From positions 1 through 64,000 of the forward strand of contig SWBL01000138.1 of the NCBI GenBank assembly GCA_024195585.1: 64,000 bases of DNA, written 5' to 3'. The position numbers and the translations under genes are program-made. The notes under the pieces were generated by a model. The model saw nothing but the letters and a program-made list of their open reading frames with translations. It was not told where the DNA came from and made no database searches. This DNA comes from Aureobasidium sp. EXF-3400 (lineage: Eukaryota > Ascomycota > Dothideomycetes > Dothideales > Saccotheciaceae). Shown one piece after another: positions 42,890-54,988 of the stretch; position 1 is the first letter of the stretch; every line of letters starts with the position of its first letter.

Positions 42890-44459
42890 ATGGCTACCGA
42901 AGTTGCGTCGCAGCCTGACATCCCTCTGGGCGTGACAGGAGATCGCTCAAGATGGTACGAGACATGCCGCCACAATAATTGACCGAGACTAATCTGCTGC
43001 AGGAAGCACCTAGACACAATCCTCTCTCGTAAGGGTCCCTTCACAGACCCGGATGACTTTGTGCCCGGCGAACGTGTCATCCAGAGTCTTGAATCAGCAA
43101 AGATCTTGTAGGTGGAAAGGACTCGCTTTATTTGAACTGCTCAAGCTAACTTGCGACAGAGTCATGTTTGTATAATCCAAACCTCGTCTTACATACCCAC
43201 CTGACCTTTCTCAGCGGAGCTGGTGGCCTCGGATGCGAAATTCTCAAGAACCTCGCCCTCTCTGGTTTCAAGAACATCGATGTCATTGATATGGGTACGC
43301 CGAACACCTCGAACTCCTACGCCCAATACTGAATGACAAACAGACACGATCGACGTATCCAACCTCAATCGCCAATTTCTCTTCCGTGAGACAGACGTCG
43401 GAAAATACAAGGCTGAGGTGGCTGCTCGTTTCGTCGAGGATCGCGTCAAGGGAGTCAAGATCAACCCTTACTGCGGCAAGATTCAGGACAAGGACGAGGA
43501 TTACTATCTCCAGTTCAACATTATCGTCTGCGGTCTGGACAGCATTGAAGCAAGAAGATGGATCAATGCTACTCTGGTAGGAATGGTAGACGAGGACAAT
43601 GTCGACAGCCTGAAGCCATTGATCGATGGTGGTACTGAAGGTTTCAGAGGCCAGTCAAGGGTTATTCTTCCTACCGTCACAAGCTGCATTGAGTGCCAGC
43701 TGGATATGCATGCTCCTCGCGCTGCTGTTCCTCTGTGTACTCTGGCTACCATTCCTCGTCAGCCTCAGCACTGCATCGAGTGGGCTCATCTCATCGCTTG
43801 GGAGGAAGAGCGTAAGGGTAAGATTGAGAACACATATGCAATTCATGTTACGTTACTGACCCTTATTAGACATTACTCTCGACACAGATGATACAGAACA
43901 CATCTCGTGGCTGTTCGCAAAGGCCCTGAAGCGTGCGCAGGAATTCAACATCCCAGGTGTCACGTACTCTATGACTCAAGGTGTAGTCAAGAACATCATC
44001 CCTGCAATTGCATCGACCAATGCCATCGTTGCCGCCTCGTGCTGCAACGAGGCCTTCAAGATTGCAACTGGCACCAACCCATTCTTGGGTAACCCCGGAG
44101 CAAACAACTACATGATGTACAGTGGAGACGACAGTATCTACACATACACGTTCGAACACGAAAAGAAGGACGACTGTCCGGTGTGCGGCAACTTGGCCAA
44201 GGAGATCTCTGTTAAGAAGGAGTGGACTCTGCAGGACTTTGTTGAACACCTGGCTGAGAGACCTGAGGCACAGCTGAAGAAACCGTCGATCCGAACTGAA
44301 GAGAAGTCACTGTACTACTCGGCACCTCCCAGTCTCGAGGAGCAGACTCGTCCCAACTTGAAGCGCAAGCTGGACGAACTCTTGTCTGACGGACAGGAGG
44401 TGGGTGTCAGCGACCCTGCGTTCACCATCGACTTCAAGTTCAAGGTCCGCTTCTCTTAG
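42890..44459 (+). CDS. UBA3: NEDD8-activating enzyme E1 catalytic subunit Uba3 (6 exons, one of 6 nt)
   Basis: Exons 42890-42954, 43003-43107, 43160-43165, 43215-43294, 43344-43817 and 43870-44459 encode 439 residues. With Ula1 it adenylates and transfers NEDD8/Rub1 to Ubc12 to activate cullins. The third exon is only AGTCAT; with its neighbours it rebuilds the ATP-binding strand [13 protein letters not shown], which is nearly invariant in E1 enzymes. Other marks are [46 protein letters not shown] and the catalytic Cys217 in [40 protein letters not shown] text and [11 protein letters not shown] (zinc Cys) lead into the C-terminal ubiquitin-fold domain that binds the E2. Very secure. Confidence 0.95.
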
Positions 44460-44819
44460 CACATCGCGCATAGCTGCATCGGGAGCGAGGTTTATGAAAG
44501 TGGGTTTTGCGAATGACGGGACGAAGCATAGCGAAGGCGTTTTTGGAAGATATCATGGCTCCAAGGCAGAGAGCTGCATTAGCGTAGATGGCTTGACACA
44601 TAAGTGCAAATGTACAAAATCGATTACAAAGAATAATCATAGAGACAAGTGAGCAATAATGAATTATATAGCAGGCGAAATTGGTGGGGCTGACGACGCC
44701 GAGGTCGACGAGTGTCTGGAGCACGCGTGGTCAAAAGGGGCAGGCAGTTTTAACAGTCTCAGTAGCTCCTTCGCGACGACGTAGCAGCTCGCAACGATGA
44801 GTGCAAACCTGCCGATAAC
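44460..44819. other. Intergenic region between UBA3 and the TED1-like gene
   Basis: 360 bp, tandem gene arrangement. It holds the UBA3 3' untranslated region and the TED1-like promoter; nothing else is visible. Confidence 0.4.
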
Positions 44820-46864
44820 ATGAGCTATCAATATGCAACGTCTTACTCGACGTCAAAAGATGAGAAGCGCTTGACCAACATGTGGCAGCGCCTCGTGCGA
44901 CAGTCGCAGTATGACGCCAAAGGGAAACCGAGGACCAAGCTGGCCATCGTCCGCCGACGTCTATTGAGACTACCAACGGCTATCTTCTTGCTGTGGTTCT
45001 TTGTATTGCTATGGGGTGAGCGCACTGCCTTTAGTAGCGATATTGATGCCTGCAAATGGGACCAATGGGAGAAATGGGTATGTCTGGCTCATGTCGCATG
45101 TCCTCATCCGAATTCGCAGACTAATCCATCTTGAACATGTAGCCCTCAGATGCCCAGCCTCACCGCATTGCCCTGATCGCCGACCCTCAGCTCGTTGACC
45201 CACACACGTATCCTGGCCGACCGTGGCCTCTCTCCTCGTTGACCATCGCTGCGACCGACAAGTACATCAAGCGTTCCTACTATCTGCTACAACGCCATAT
45301 CGACCCTGACACCACCTTGTTCCTGGGCGACTTGTTTGATGGAGGAAGAGAATGGTCCACACACTTCGAAGGCTTCCAGCCATCCGAGCAGCAATGGAAG
45401 AAATATGGCGACAACTACTGGCTCAATGAATACAACCGCTTCGGCAACATCTTCTTTGATCAAGACCAGGTTACTGGAGGACTGCCTGCACACAAGGTCA
45501 AGAAGTTCGTCGCCAGTCTACCCGGCAACCACGACTTGGGCTTTGGCAATGGTGTTCAAGTGCCCATCCGAAACCGCTACCAAGCCTACTTTGGCGAAGG
45601 TGACAGGATAGATGTTGTAGGAAACCACACTTTTGTCAGCATCGACGCCGTAAGTTTGAGCGCCATGGGCCAACCAGACAGCTCTCCAGAGCTTTGGAAC
45701 GCGACCATGGATTTTCTTGACAACGCCCAACACCTCAAATACAAGGCCGTGCGTGCAGAACTCAAGGAACAGCAGGGCCTGATACCACACAGAAGATGGG
45801 CTCATCAAGTCACGCATCCTCTGGATCTAGGTCGCCAGCCTACCAAGGAAGAGCTAGCAAAAGAGTCAAAGCCCGAGTTTCCGACCATCCTCCTCAGTCA
45901 TGTACCCCTGTACCGCCCAGAGGGCACTCCTTGTGGTCCCCTTCGCGAGAAGTACCCGCCAAAAGCGCCGAACCTTAAGATTGACAAGCCTAATGCCATC
46001 CGTATTGCTGGTGGCTATCAATACCAGAATGTCTTGACACAGGAGATCTCGACCATAGTTGCTCAGAAGATTGGCAACATTGCTCATGCCTTCTCCGGCG
46101 ATGACCATGATTACTGTGAGGTCGTGCATCCTTATTACGCCTCGAGACACGACAGAGGTATTCACGAGATTACGGTCAAGAGCATAAGCTGGGCGATGGG
46201 CGTCCGCAAACCAGGTTTCGTACTAGTCAGTCTTTGGAACCCAGTCGATACAAACGGAGAATCTCTTCGAGATGGACCAACGCTGCAAACCCACCTTTGT
46301 CTCTTGCCAGATCAGCTCAGCATTTTTATCATCTATGGCATTCTAGCGGCATTCTCGATAATCGCCTTGGCCATCAACACCCTGGTCCAAGTTAGAAACG
46401 AAGAAGCCGCAGCCTCAATGCCGAACTTCGACACCCTTCCAACCTCGGAGCCGTCTAACCCCCAAAGCACATACTCAAAAACACGCACTCGCTCTCCCTC
46501 AGGTGCAACAAACTCCATGTCCTCCGAACACTCGAATGGCAAACTCTCCGCTCGCACTACAAATGCCAGAACCCGCAGCGTCAGTCCAGCACCGGGCTAT
46601 GGTCTGCCTACAGCTCGACCCACTGGAACACCGCTGATAGAAAAAGCGGGATATTACGGCAACAACCCTGCGTATCAGATGTACAATAAGGAGGAGGTGC
46701 ATGATGAGAGTGACGACTGGGGTAACCCTATCTTCAGAAAAGCACCCAAGCCTAGGGTGCCAAAGACGTTCAGAAGGAAACTTGTAGAAAGATTTGGGAG
46801 AGAGGTCGCCTTGGCTGGTGGGCCGGCATTATTGTTTTATTGGTGGCTGTTGAGGAGAGGCTGA
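44820..46864 (+). CDS. TED1: ER membrane metallophosphoesterase (Ted1/Cdc1/PGAP5 family)
   Basis: Exons 44820-45077 and 45143-46864 encode 659 residues. By homology it removes ethanolamine-phosphate from GPI-anchor glycans in the ER, promoting export of GPI proteins. A membrane span lies at about 52-67 (LPTAIFLLWFFVLLWG). The calcineurin-like site follows: ALIADPQLVDPHTY (Asp100), FLGDLFDGGREW, LPGNHDLGFG, ILLSHVPLYRPEG and AFSGDDHDYCEV, all five metal motifs intact. A second span is near 477-500 (SIFIIYGILAAFSIIALAI). A Ser/Thr-rich disordered linker follows, and a final hydrophobic segment at the C-terminus (GGPALLFYWWLL). Whether it is the Ted1 or the Cdc1 paralogue is not settled by sequence alone. 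The intron is 65 nt. Confidence 0.9.
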
Positions 46865-47105
46865 GGTATAAATTATCACATCACTTCCTACCACGTCTAG
46901 AAATGACACACATCCGTGAAGAAATACGATAATTCATTCAAGGAAGGCCCTTGTGAGCAGAATTAACAAGAAAGAAACAATACCCAAAACAACCACCTTC
47001 CTTGATCGTAAAAACTCATCAAAGACGCCTTCCCAAGAATAGAATACGAAATCAGTCTTCCATCATCTTTTCATCTCTTCGTGCGTTGGTTCTCTTACCC
47101 GTCGT

Positions 47106-50100
47106 CTACAAGAAGCCCTTACTAATGCTGCTTATCCTCTGCGGCACCTCAAGCGAAGGCGGCAAAGGACCAATGGAACTGCCTCTCCTGCTTCCAGTAC
47201 CATTGCCCAGAACACTCCTCCTCACACTTCCTCTCTCGAGTTGAAGGCCCTTGATCCCTTCCAATTCCCTCTCCAGTCTAAGTCTCGTTTCTCTTTCCTC
47301 GCGTAACTCTCTTTCTGCGCGTTTGGCAGCGAGTTGGTTGGATGAGTCTGAAGCTTGCAGTTCGTCGATTGTGGCGAGCAGGTTGGAGATCTTGTCGCGG
47401 GATTTATTGATGTCTTCGGTGAGGAGGGATACGCTTTTGTCTCTGCGTTCGATCTGAGATTGCAAGTCGCGGACTGTGCGGTCGACGTTGCGCACACTGC
47501 GGGCTTCGGTGTTGCGTGTGTGTTCGAGATCTTCTAGTTGAGCTTCGAGTTCGTGGATGCGGCCGTTGAGGAAGCGGACATCCTGGCTTACGCTCGAGTA
47601 GCCTTTGGTTTCGAGATCGATGCACTTGAGTTGCAGATCTTTCATTGACTTTTCCAAGGCGGCCTTCTCTTTGTGCAGATTTACGTTATTCTCGCGTTCG
47701 GTGATGATGTCCTTTTGAATCTCTTGGGCGAGTGCTTCGGCTCTTCGCATCTTGCCGACTGCGGCGGCGGCGACGTCTTCTTGGTGAGCAAGAGTCGACT
47801 TGAGTTCAAGCAGTTCGCGGTCTGCGGATGCTGCATTGCGCTTAGATGGTGAGCCGTTCTGAGAGAGATCCTCGAGGCGGTCGGCAGCCTCGCTAAGACG
47901 TGCCTCAAGCCCCTTCTTCTCCTTGACGAGCATATCCCTCTCAGCAACGACATCGTCGACATTGGTGCGAAGGCTGCGAACTTGGCTGAGAAGATCGACG
48001 ATCTTGCTCTGAGCCTCGTTATGGGCATTGACGGCCTCATCACGAGAATTCGACAAGTCCTGCAGAGCAACATCAAGACGCGACTTCTCTTTAGCCCAGG
48101 TGGAGCTGTTCAAGACTTCATCGTCCCACTTGTTGCGCAACTCCTCCAACTCATCACGAAGACGACCATTCTCTCCGCGAACATGGATGACATTCTCGCG
48201 TTCAATCTCCAGCTCGTTGCTAACGGCGGCAAGTTCTGACTGATACTTCTTGCGAGTTTGCTCCATTGACGACTCCTTGTCTTCAATATCCATAGCGCGT
48301 TGAGATCTGTAGTCCTCGAGCTCGTTCTGTAGACGCTTCTTTGCTTGGAGCGCGCCGTCTAGATCAGCAGAAAGGTCTTCGATTCTTTCCTCATACTGCT
48401 GTGTTTGGCGCTGCAAGTCTTCGACCAAAGAGTCCATGTGCTTGCGTTCTGACATAACATTGGCGCATTGATCTTCAACTTCTCTGGCTTGCGTCTTTGC
48501 AAACTGTTCTGCTCTGGTCGCCTTGAGGACAGCAATCTCTGCCTGCTCGAGTTTACCGAAGTACTCATCGGCTCGGGCACGGTAGAGATTAAGGCTGGAA
48601 GTAACGTCAAGCAGCTTAGATGTCTCTGCATCGAGTCTGATCTGCAGGTCAGAGAACTCATCAAGCAGCTGTTGGTGGCTTGCAGCCTCTTGCTCCCTCT
48701 CATAAGTCAAGTCGGCAAGCTCTGATTTGACGTCTCGGAGCTCGACATCTGCTGAAGCTTTGGTCTGTTTGATCTCATCAAATGCATTCTTCGCGTCCGC
48801 GAGCTCGGAAATGGCTATGTTGTGCGAAGCAAGCAAAGATTTGCGTGATTGCTCCTGAGAGTTGATGAGATCAAATAGCTCTTCGTGAGATTTGGCTTGT
48901 ACTTCTGAAAGAGAGAGCTGTCCAAGACGAATGCTGTTTTCCAAGGCAGAGACCTTTCTGGCAGAGTCGTCCAACATGTCATGCAATCTGCTGTTCTCGA
49001 GAGAAAGCTTTTGTACTCTGCGAAGCGAAGGGCTTTCATCTTGCATATTTTGCTTTGTTGGGCTACGTCCGATTTGAGCTTCCAGATGTCTGTTATGCAT
49101 CTCCGACATCTGTAGCTGATTCTGAACCATCTCGAGCTCTGCTGCAAGGTCCATGCGGTTGTTGAAGGCAGCAGTGTCATTGGTGCGGTCGGAACGTGCT
49201 GAGTCTGTAGTGTAATTGCTCAGATGGCGCTGGTTAGATGGTGTATGCACAGGAGAGAAAGGCTTTCTAGACTCCCAGTCTCTACGCATAGGAACGGGTG
49301 AGGCGCGAGCGTTGACTTGGTTCGAGTTCATCTCTTCTAGCAGAACGCGCTTAGCGTTGGCATGCTTGAAATCATTCTCTTGTATCTCGTCCTGGTGTTG
49401 GACACGCAGATCGTTCAACTGTGCTTCTGCGCGCGAGAGCTTCTCACTCGCGATATGAAGAGCTTGCTGAGATGCTTCCAGCTTCTTTGCCAGATCGACA
49501 GTGCGAGCCAAATCGGGCTTCATACCATCAACATTAGAGGGCAGGTCCTTCATATCCGGATCAAAGATTTTCTGGAGGAGTACAAGTTGCTCGCGACATT
49601 CAGAAAGCTCGTTGTTAGCGCTGTCAAGGCTAGATTGTACAGCACGAGTATTTGTCTGAGCCTGTGTACGCAACTGTCGTTCAGTCTCGAGTTTGCGGTT
49701 CGCCTCGGCAAGTTGGAGGTTGACGGTCGAAGAGGCTTGCTCAGCGTTCCTGGTCGTGCGGTGCTCGCGAGTGATCTCGTGATTGAGATCCTCCAGACTG
49801 AGAGTAAGTTTCTCCTTTTGCTTCTCCAAAGAGTTGATTGTCAGATGTGCGTCCTCGAGCTGACGCATAAGCTTCTTCGCGTTTTCTTCAGCATTCATCT
49901 TCTCGGCATTGAGTTGATTGATCTTCGAGCGCTGTGTGTCAACAGCACGAGAATTTGATCGGGCGATATCCAAGTTCTTTTGCTGGAGCTTGTTCAATAG
50001 AACCCGGTTGTCGTTCTCAGATGCCGCCAGACGACCCTTGATGGTGACCAACTCACGTTCGAGGCGTTCCTTGTGTTGATCTTGATGGAGACGGAACGAG

Positions 50101-53100
50101 TCGTTGCCGGAGATGAAGTCCTTCAATCTTTGCACTTCCACCGCCATCTTGCTCTTGTCTGCCTCAATATCCTCGACCTTTCTCTCCATGTTTTGCAAGT
50201 CGCGTCGAAGCAGAGCCTGTCGTTCGTTTGCTTGACGTGTCACATTGCGTTCGACAGCAGCTTCGGCTTCAATCTTGGATTCTTGGAGATCAAGGAACTG
50301 CTTTCGCAGGTTTTGAAGCTCAGACTGGTAGTCCTTACGCTCCTTCTCTGCAGCAGCGCGAGCTTCATTTGTTCTGCGTGTCACTTCTGACTGGGCATAC
50401 ATTTCCTTCTCAATCGTGACTTTGGAGTCGTTGAGGGCATCGAACTCTCGTTTGAGACTCTCATACTCACTCTGAGCAATTTTCTTGACATCATCACGCG
50501 ACTGACGCTCGCGGCTCAAGTCAGTCTGCACTTCGAAGAGTTCGCTTTTGAGATCTTCGATTTGCTTCTGCAACATCTCAGCTTGAGTGTCTGCTGATGT
50601 CTTGTCTTCCAAAGCTCTTTTAGCATCTGCAACTTCGCGCTCAAGTTGGGCTTTTTGCGAAGTCATGGCCTCCATTTCAGCCAAGGTACCCCGTAATTGA
50701 CTCTGGATGTTGTCGTGTTGGCTTGTCAGTGTTTGTTTCTCTTGCTCGAATCGCTTTCGATCGTCTTGGAACCTCTTGAGATCAGTCTTCAGGATAGCTA
50801 GCTCACTATCTTTGCGTCGGATCAGATCCTCGTAGCTAGTCGAAGTGGAGGTCAATTCAGACATCTGTTGGCGGATTGAGCGGTTCTCGTCCACCAGATC
50901 TCTGATCTTCTTCTTCGACTCTTGGACGTCTTTGTTGGCACTCGAGAGCTTGAGATCAAGTTCATGATCGTTTTCGAGCATTTTTGCCTCGAGATCCTGA
51001 AGCTTGCGGTCCTTGAGACTTACGTGGCTCTGTAGCATCTTGATCTCTTGACCAAGCTTCTCTTCTAATTCAGTCGTCTGTGAGCGAGACTGTTCGACTT
51101 CGATAAGCTGAGTATCCAGGGCGGTGATCCGAGAATTTAACTCGGTCTTCTCGCCTTCCAACTTGGTGATGATCAAGGTCGCTTGCTCCACTTGTCGATG
51201 CCACTCATCTGCTTGGTCTTCTGCCCTCTTCTTGGCCTCGATGAGTGCCTCGAGTTGGTCTTCTAGCCTCTCCTGATCTTCCAGGGCACCTTGAAGTTTT
51301 TCGCTCAGCTCAGACTCTCTATCTTGCAATCTTCGGAAGATGTCTTCCTTGTCGAGTGCAAGAGATCTCTCGCTCTCAAGAGTTTGCTGGATCTTCTGGA
51401 TCTCAGATTCGGCGCGCCTGCGTTCATCTTCGATCTTCAGTCTGGCTTCTTCGTCTTGTCTCATTCTCTCCTGCAGCTTCAGAATCTCTTCCTCGCGCTT
51501 CTTGACCTCATTTGACTGGCGAGTGGCTCCGAGGAGCGGCCTCATCGTCACGAAAAGGTTCCACCATGGGTTGGCCTGCATTTGCTGGTACGCTTTGAAA
51601 TTGCTTTGGATGATACGGGTGGCCTCAGCGCGGTATAGTCTCTTGTGTGCAATACGTCTCTGGACGTAGCCTCGCGCAACGGATTGGAATCTTTCCATGA
51701 TCTCACGGATGAGCGCATCACGTTGTTCCTCCAGCTCAGCAAGAACTCCAGCCCTGAAGAACACCTTTGTGAGACCAACGCGATACCAGGACGGGTCCAG
51801 ATTCAGCTTTTCGAGTATCATTTTGGCTGCGACTTGACCTTCAAGCGGGCCTTTGGGCATCTTTGTGCAAAGGACTTCGTAGCGTGAACGGAATTCGGCG
51901 AAGGGCAGTCTGTTCGGAAATCCGGTTCTCGCGATACGGATACCTTCGAGCACACCATTGCAGCGCAGTTGATCGAGAACAAGTGGTGCACTGAATTGCT
52001 TTGGGCGCTTCTTGTGGTTAGGAAGAATACATCTGACGAAGTGGGGGTGGGTTGAGTGAAGTTGGTTCATGAGCGTCGACAAGTTCTCCTTGTGTCTTTG
52101 TGCAACTGTCCTAAAGAGCCCCTTCTTGACTCGATTTCTGGTTGCACCTGCCTCCTCGTCGTTGTCCTGACAATCAGCGAACAGATGAGAGACATGCTTG
52201 TTCGTAGAGGAAGCGAGAAGTCGAGTAACATTATCGTTCATAGGATCCTTGTTTTTCTCCAGCCAGCCCTCGGTAGAATATTCTACGTCCGCAGCGTAGT
52301 GTGTTAATGTGAAACCCTGCTTGAGGAGCGATCTGCGATACTTCGACGACTTGCGATCCCAGAGGGAGTTCAGCTTCTCGGTGAACGATTTGTCGGTTGC
52401 TTTAGGCATAACCGAATCTTCGTCCAAGCAGGAGAAGATACCAATAGGATTGGTCACTTCGATGAGCTCGATAGTGGGTTGCAAGTCCTTGCCGAAATCG
52501 ATGAACTTCCACTCGATCTGCTCTCGAGCGTATTCTTCCTGCTCTAAGACGAACATATGATGATTGAAGAACTGCTGCAACTTTTCGTTGGTGTAGTTGA
52601 TGCACAACTGCTCGAAGCTGTTTTCTTCGAAGATTTCGAAACCGGCGATATCCAACACACCAATGAAATATGTGTCATCCATGCCAGATCCAGATCGGTC
52701 CAGTTGTTTGTTGATGCGGTCTACAAGGTTGCCAAATCCGCGTTCGTAGATACCCTTGGCCAACGCGTCGATTGCCAGGCGGACCTGTTCTGGTGTTTGG
52801 ACCTTTTTTACCCACTCTCTGCCAGCCTTGACACGAGGATGGAGCAAGCCTTCGACAAAAGGTTCAACAGGAATACCGGCCAGTCGGCAGAACTTCTCGA
52901 CGCTCTCCATGGCGTTAGCCGCCAATGATGCCTGGTCTGCACGCATGCTTTCCTTCGCAACAGTAATGTTGCCAAGGTGAAGGATGGCAGCAATAGTTTG
53001 TAGGATCGACTTCTGATCCTTGTCGCTGAAACCCATGATATAGAAGGCTTCCACCAGATAGTTCCACTCGTCCTTATCCGAAACACCAGAGATGACATCG

Positions 53101-54342
53101 TTGCCTTGCTTAGTGTATTCGAAGTCCTCAAGTTCCATACCTTCTAGCAAAAATTCGCTGCGAGTCGCGTCATCCACACCAGCAAGGAGCTGGTAGAAGA
53201 TGTGGTAGTTACGTTCTTGAGAGTTCAGACGCACTACTCTACTCTTCTCAAGAAGATACCAGTCGATGAAGGCTCCTGCAATCTGGCCGGCTCGGGTGAA
53301 GGCAATGCGAATGAACTTGCCAAAACGTGAAGAGTTGTTGTTTCGGACGGTCTGAGCGTTACCGAAGGCTTCGAGAATAGGGTTGGCTCTCAAGATCTGC
53401 TCGGACAAGTTGGATGGTTGTCTCGTGGTGTTCTTAGCGCGAGGAGTGTCTGATGTAGCCACAGCGGCAAGATATTGGATGACTTTCTTTGTGTTTTCTG
53501 TTTTTCCTGCACCGGATTCACCCGTGACAAGTATACTCTGGTTGGTGCCCTCATCAACGAGATTCCGGAAGGCCTCGTCGGCCATAGCAAAGATATGTGG
53601 TTTTGTGTCTTCGCGACTTCTGCCTTTGTACATGTTGACATAATCGCGGCCGTAGATGGGAAGAGGACAGTAGGGGTTGACTGTGACCAAGAACAGGCCA
53701 GAGTAGGTGTAGATAAGGTCGGCTTGGTAGCGCATGTGGAGGTTGTGCACGACGGAGGCTTCGTTCAAGTGGGTGAGCTCGGCCATGTCGTCGGCCTTGT
53801 CGAATTTGGCTGGATTGACCTTGTCGACAGACTCGGAATCTACATCGCGTTGCTTCAAGATGTCAGCAAACAGCCTTCGAGGATGGCATGGTGGGACATA
53901 CGGTTCCATCGTCACATTGGACTCGTAAATGACTGTCGGCCAAGTCCTCAATGACCCAGCCACGGACAAAGGCTTGTTCAGCATCCTTAACCCAGACATA
54001 GCGTTTGCCCGAGAAGTCGTTCTCGCCCTCTATGCCTCCAACTTTTTCTTGGGCGCCATCGAGACCGTCTGCCTTGATGAACTTTGGAGCAAAGGTACCT
54101 GTCGGCGGTGGACGTATTGAAGCTCGCCGTGAGAGTCCACGTTCTAGAGAGCCGAAGCCGAGCTCTGCAAAAGACTGGTGACGTGCGTGTCCGTTGGTTG
54201 TTGGCGGAGACACGGGAGGCGGTAAGACGGAGGAGCGACTTCGAGCATGTCCGGGCGGCGGACCTGGAGAAGGTGTGGCATTGGTAGCGGTATGAGGGCG
54301 ATCTTGCCAGCGCTGGCTCCCTGTAGGAGTGGCTATAGCCAT
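47106..54342 (-). CDS. Class II myosin heavy chain (MyoB/Myo1 type)
   Basis: Exons 54342-53902 and 53852-47106 encode 2395 residues, close to Aspergillus MyoB (about 2400). It forms the contractile ring at septation. Order: a disordered Pro/Ser-rich N-terminus (1-100) and the SH3-like myosin N-domain (RYVWVKDAEQAFVRGWV). The motor has P-loop GESGAGKT (258-265), switch I NNNSSRFGKF, switch II DIAGFEIFEENSFEQL, LTHYAADVEY and the actin-binding THPHFVRCILPNHKK. The converter end is RVGLTKVFFRAGVLAELEEQ. An IQ-like segment (FQSVARGYVQRRIAHKRLYR) is followed by about 1450 residues of coiled coil with short breaks. The tail ends QRISSISKGFL. One 49-nt intron (GTATGT donor) lies before the motor. 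The more than 6.7-kb second exon has no internal stop or needed intron. Confidence 0.96.
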
Positions 54343-54988
54343 ATGGGATGTTCACTGTTGGGTTAGTAGTTGCGAATGTGCCGATAGTTTCTAGGATGAC
54401 ATGTGGGCGTGTCGATTGAGCAGTGACAGGCTCTCAGAGCAGCATTTCCATAAGACCTATTAGGATATTATGTACAGACGGACGCTGCTGGCGGTATAGG
54501 AGACAGCTCTGCAACAAGTAAAGTATTCCCAGGGCGTTGGTCGCAGTGCAAAGGGCTGTTGTCGTTTAGCTCATGCAGGTGTTTATCAACAAAGGTCTGT
54601 TTATCGTTAGCGTCAATCGCGGGCCGCCTTGTTTCAACCCGATCACCCACTTCAAACTTGGTTGCTTGCCCTTTCACTTTCAGCTTTCCACGGGCCGTTT
54701 CGCCAAACTCCGTCCTCCGGCACTGTCCAACTGCAAGTCTGCTCGTCCGACACTTTCTTGATAATTTGTCCTTGGACAGATCGCAGCGTCGTCACTTTCG
54801 CCGACAGGCACTACACTCGCCTCAGTCGATTGTATAGTCCTTGCTCCTGACGCGCTTGGATAAAAAGAGACCGTTCGTCGCGTCCGACGCACATTTCGTG
54901 TCCCTGCGTTTCTGTGTGAGCATCATCGCGCTTTCCTAGACTTACGACTACGCACTGGGTTCGCTCGCCATCCATCATCGCGCACATC
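54343..54988. promoter_or_regulatory. Divergent promoter of the myosin and Red1-like genes
   Basis: 646 bp between start codons at 54342 (minus) and 54989 (plus). A CT-rich plus-strand leader (about 54680-54980) precedes the Red1-like start. No gene is supported inside. Confidence 0.5.
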
